This document shows, in pieces, positions 5,108 through 7,792 of a stretch of 7,792 nt of DNA. The stretch spans positions 1 to 7,792 of the forward strand of contig JAHEYX010000140.1 of the NCBI GenBank assembly GCA_023251415.1. Reading direction: 5' to 3'. The stretch is from Chitinophagales bacterium. GTDB taxonomy: Bacteria; Bacteroidota; Bacteroidia; Chitinophagales; CAIODY01. A model generated the notes under the pieces. That model worked only from the letters and a program-made list of their open reading frames with translations. It searched no databases and was not told where the DNA came from. Numbering within the stretch: the first letter of the stretch is position 1; each line of letters opens with the position of its first letter. A program made the position numbers and the translations under genes.

Positions 5108-7588
5108 ATGCTTAAAAATTATTGCTTAGCTCTGGTAGTGCTCTTTACCTCGTTTGGTCAATTGCTTGCGCAACAAAATCGTGGAAACTTCGATCCCAAT
5201 AATCGGCCATTGATTGGCACTATTAGCGGTAAAGTGATTGAAAAAGCAACCCAATTACCGATTGAATATGCTGTAATTGAAGTACTCAGTGTGCGTGAAA
5301 ACAAAGTAGTAAGTGGCGGCATTACCGATTCAAAAGGCGCTTTTTTAATACAACAAATTCCGGCCGGCCGTTACTTGGTTAATATTAAATTTTTAGGATT
5401 GAAGTCTTTTACTTCCGATTTCTTTATGCTCATTCCGGATCAAGCTACCAAAGACTTTGGCACCATTGAATTAGAGAAAGATGAAAAGAATTTAAGTACC
5501 GTTAATATCACTGCAGAGAAACAAGAATTAATTAATAACTTGGATAAACGGGTTTTTAATAATGATAAGAACTTGATTACTTCCGGAGGGAATGCGAATG
5601 ATGTACTTCGACAAGTACCCGGTGTTAATGTTGACATCGATGGTAAAATTTCACTGCGCGGAAGCGAAAATGTGACTGTACTTATTGATGGTAAGCCAAG
5701 CAGTATGTTGGGTACCGATCGTAAAAGCATTATGTCAAGTATACCTGCCGGTTCTATTGAAAGTGTTGAATTGATAACCAATCCTTCTGCTAAATATTCT
5801 GCTGAAGGTATGTCAGGTATAGTCAATATCGTTCTGAAAAAAAACAAACTTAACGGATTCAATGGCTCCGTGAACTTATCTGCCGGAACGATTGATAAAT
5901 ACACTGCCGGTATAAATTTAAGTTACCGTACTAAAAAAGTAAACGTGTTTGGTGGAGTGAATGCGAAAAGCGAAAACCGTCGTGGAAGCGGCTATAGTAA
6001 TCGTGAAAATATTTTCGCAGATACAAGTTACTATATTTACCAAACTTCCACTCAACTTTCTAAAAACAGAAATGTGGTGGTTCGTGGCGGTGTAGATTAT
6101 TATTTAACCGACAAAAAAACAGTGGGTGCAGCAGTTACTGTTAATCATGAGGCAGAAATGCAACCCGAACATATCAATTACAGCTATTGGGATGAAAACA
6201 AACAATTAACCAATACCCGCACCCGCTACAACTTAGGCGATCAAACTTCCTCTAATATAGACTACAACCTCAATTTCCGTCAATTGTTTCCAACGCCTAA
6301 AGAAGAACTCACTGCTGATATTACCTATTCAACCATGAACCGCGACAATGGTCAGAATTATTATACGCAAGATTATTTCCTGAAAAGTAATATGCATACC
6401 GGTTCAGAAGGACTTGGAAAAGTTGGGGTATTAAATGCACAATTTGATTTCGTTTACCCGAATTCAAAGTACTCGCGCTTTGAAACCGGCGCCAAATCAA
6501 CTACACGTAATATCGATGCCAATTACTTTGCATTTAATTACTGGAATACGGCTGCCGATGAAATTCGATTTATTGATCCGTCTATTAGCAATCATTTTTT
6601 ATTCCGTGAACAAATCAATGCCGGTTACATGACTTATGCCGGAATTGTCAAAAATTTCGCCTATCAAATCGGTTTAAGAGGTGAGTTAACCATACAAGAT
6701 ATCATTTTAGAAACCACTCATTTTTATCAAAAGAACCGATATTTGAATTTGTTTCCAAGCGGCATTATTCGTAGACCTTTAAGTAAAAATCAAATGCTGC
6801 AACTTAGCTACAGTCGCCGCATTAATCGCCCCGGCTACCAAAGTCAAAATCCGTTTTTAGATATCAGTGATCCTGAAAACAAACGTCAAGGCAATCCCAA
6901 TTTAAAACCCGAACTGATTCATTCGTTGGAATTCGGTTATCAAAAATCAGCCAATCGTTACAACTTAACAGCCAGCTTGTATTATAAACACAGCACCAAT
7001 TTAAACATTCGTTTCCGCAGTATTCAAAAAGATGGAAGTTCATTGATTTCCTTTATCAATGCCTATTCCAGCGATAATTACGGTTTAGAGTTAACATCAA
7101 CGGCACAAGTAACGAAATGGTGGGATATGGTTGCCAATGCCAATTTCTTCCAATCAAAAATTAACGCCACCAATATTGAGGCAGATTTGCAGAATGATAA
7201 TTTCAGTTGGTTTGCGCGTGTAAATTCCAATTTCCGCTTCTGGAAAAATGCCGGTTTTCAATTTTCTGCCAATTACAATGCCCCCAGTGTTTTAGCGCAA
7301 GGCACGACCAGTTCAATGTTCTTCTTATCAGGTGCGATAAAAAAAGACTTTTTAAAAAATAAACTGACAATTACTTTGTCGGCGAATGATATCCTGAATC
7401 AAATGCGCATGGAAATGCATACGCATGGAACTAACTTTCAACAAGACATGATGCGTCGTCGCGATCGCAGAACCTTTATGATTAGTGCAGTTTATCGATT
7501 TGGAAATTTAAGTAATGATAATGCCGGTAAACGAAAAGGAGGACGCGGTTCCAATGATGCCGGTGCCCCGGGAATGGATGATATGTAA
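5108..7588 (+). CDS. Outer-membrane beta-barrel protein (TonB-dependent receptor-like, carboxypeptidase-regulatory domain + plug + barrel)
   Basis: The 826-aa product starts with a Sec signal peptide (LALVVLFTSFGQLLAQ, likely cut near residue 22). Residues ~37-108 form a carboxypeptidase-regulatory-like beta-sandwich (GTISGKVIEKATQLPIEYA, TDSKGAFLIQQIPAGRYLVNI). A linker with LSTVNITAEKQE (~129-140) sits where the TonB-box-like segment lies in this family. Residues ~160-245 are a plug domain: NDVLRQVPGVNVDIDGKISL, VTVLIDGKPS, SIESVELITNPSAKY, GIVNIVLKK. From ~250 to ~803 there are alternating amphipathic strands of an outer-membrane barrel, including RRINRPGYQSQNPFLD and NPNLKPELIHSLEFGY, which are characteristic of the Bacteroidota 'outer membrane beta-barrel family' (OMP_b-brl_3). 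The last strand is RTFMISAVYRFG, followed by a ~25-residue Gly/Arg/Asp-rich tail ending GMDDM. Length is normal for the family. No SusD-like partner is adjacent, so it is not a SusCD glycan system; the ligand is unknown. It is divergent from the ALDH7 operon. Confidence 0.9.
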   Translation: MLKNYCLALVVLFTSFGQLLAQQNRGNFDPNNRPLIGTISGKVIEKATQLPIEYAVIEVLSVRENKVVSGGITDSKGAFLIQQIPAGRYLVNIKFLGLKSFTSDFFMLIPDQATKDFGTIELEKDEKNLSTVNITAEKQELINNLDKRVFNNDKNLITSGGNANDVLRQVPGVNVDIDGKISLRGSENVTVLIDGKPSSMLGTDRKSIMSSIPAGSIESVELITNPSAKYSAEGMSGIVNIVLKKNKLNGFNGSVNLSAGTIDKYTAGINLSYRTKKVNVFGGVNAKSENRRGSGYSNRENIFADTSYYIYQTSTQLSKNRNVVVRGGVDYYLTDKKTVGAAVTVNHEAEMQPEHINYSYWDENKQLTNTRTRYNLGDQTSSNIDYNLNFRQLFPTPKEELTADITYSTMNRDNGQNYYTQDYFLKSNMHTGSEGLGKVGVLNAQFDFVYPNSKYSRFETGAKSTTRNIDANYFAFNYWNTAADEIRFIDPSISNHFLFREQINAGYMTYAGIVKNFAYQIGLRGELTIQDIILETTHFYQKNRYLNLFPSGIIRRPLSKNQMLQLSYSRRINRPGYQSQNPFLDISDPENKRQGNPNLKPELIHSLEFGYQKSANRYNLTASLYYKHSTNLNIRFRSIQKDGSSLISFINAYSSDNYGLELTSTAQVTKWWDMVANANFFQSKINATNIEADLQNDNFSWFARVNSNFRFWKNAGFQFSANYNAPSVLAQGTTSSMFFLSGAIKKDFLKNKLTITLSANDILNQMRMEMHTHGTNFQQDMMRRRDRRTFMISAVYRFGNLSNDNAGKRKGGRGSNDAGAPGMDDM

Positions 7589-7589
7589 T

Positions 7590-7792
7590 TTATTGCAACA
7601 ACTTTTCTATCGTTGGAGCATAATGTAAATGCTCTAAAGCCAGCACTTTTTTTGCTAAATCAGCAGCCGTATCTGTTGCAGCAATCTCACAAGTATATTG
7701 TGCGATTATTCGACCTTCATCGTACACGGCATTGACTTCATGAATAGTCATTCCGCTTTGACTTTCTTTAGCGGCAAGTACAGCTTCATGCA
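7590..7792 (-). CDS. purN: Phosphoribosylglycinamide formyltransferase, C-terminal part (5' end outside window)
   Basis: The minus strand carries an open frame entering from the window edge, with 66 codons and a TAA at 7592-7590. The translation begins HEAVLAAKESQSGMTIHEVN, continues VYDEGRIIAQYTCEI, and ends ALEHLHYAPTIEKLLQ. This matches the end of PurN (GART), which transfers a formyl group from 10-formyl-tetrahydrofolate to glycinamide ribonucleotide in purine synthesis. The His in TIHEV and the Asp in YDEG correspond to the conserved C-terminal active-site region (His137 and Asp144 in E. coli numbering, from memory). The usual Pro after the Gly-Gly of the E. coli DGGP motif is Arg here (DEGR), a position that varies in Bacteroidota. 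Only one base separates its stop from the barrel gene's stop, so the two genes converge with no room for a separate terminator. Confidence 0.88.
   Translation of the reverse strand, partial: HEAVLAAKESQSGMTIHEVNAVYDEGRIIAQYTCEIAATDTAADLAKKVLALEHLHYAPTIEKLLQ

Noticed and set aside
5440..5904. 154-aa minus-strand ORF inside the barrel gene
   Set aside because: It is antisense to the plug-domain coding region; its Ser/Leu/Phe-rich composition is what the reverse strand of this frame gives.
5740..7570. Recurrent TGCCGG in the barrel gene as a possible repeat or site family
   Set aside because: Most copies are in-frame Ala-Gly or similar codon pairs; there is no fixed spacing or extended match.

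Overview
The window looks like an AT-rich chromosomal segment of a Bacteroidota bacterium, probably a Chitinophagia/Sphingobacteriia-type environmental lineage. Three things point there: a C-terminal type IX secretion (Por/T9SS type A) sorting tail on the first gene, a large carboxypeptidase-regulatory/plug/beta-barrel outer-membrane protein of the Bacteroidota type, and short AT-rich leaders without clear Shine-Dalgarno sequences. The lineage below phylum is inference.

Layout, left to right. Bases 1-1041 (+) hold the 3' part of a secreted glycosidase-like TIM-barrel protein with a T9SS tail; the 5' end lies outside the window. Bases 1070-1299 (+) hold two tiny hydrophobic ORFs (41 and 34 aa) joined by a TAATG stop/start overlap; they may be small membrane proteins or chance. 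Bases 1267-1932 (-) encode a DUF2306-type multi-pass membrane protein. Divergent from it, 2031-2435 (+) encodes a DUF2007-type protein with a C-terminal membrane anchor, followed after 5 nt by a 52-aa CxxC...CxxC zinc-ribbon/membrane microprotein (2441-2599). Next is a small lipocalin-like lipoprotein (2672-3028, +). Convergent with it is a minus-strand two-gene operon: an ALDH7-family dehydrogenase (alpha-aminoadipic semialdehyde / piperideine-6-carboxylate dehydrogenase, 4940-3408) and, 2 nt downstream, a SnoaL/NTF2-like small protein (3405-3040). A 167-bp divergent spacer with a perfect 8-bp inverted pair of TACTTTTG boxes leads to the 826-aa outer-membrane beta-barrel receptor-like protein (5108-7588, +). 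The window ends with the C-terminal 66 codons of purN on the minus strand, whose stop is 1 nt from the barrel protein's stop.

The genes do not form one pathway. They are mainly short independent transcription units: cell-envelope and secreted proteins (glycosidase-like, lipoprotein, barrel), one lysine-catabolism-type operon, and purine biosynthesis. No tRNA, rRNA, IS element, CRISPR array or prophage gene was seen. No intergenic stretch exceeds 300 bases; the longest gap without an annotated CDS is the 167-bp 4941-5107 spacer. No convincing new multi-gene system is present. The best candidates for a second look are the zinc-ribbon microprotein paired with the DUF2007 protein, the coupled tiny membrane ORFs, the Glu-to-Gln change in the secreted glycosidase-like protein, and the divergent-promoter dyad.
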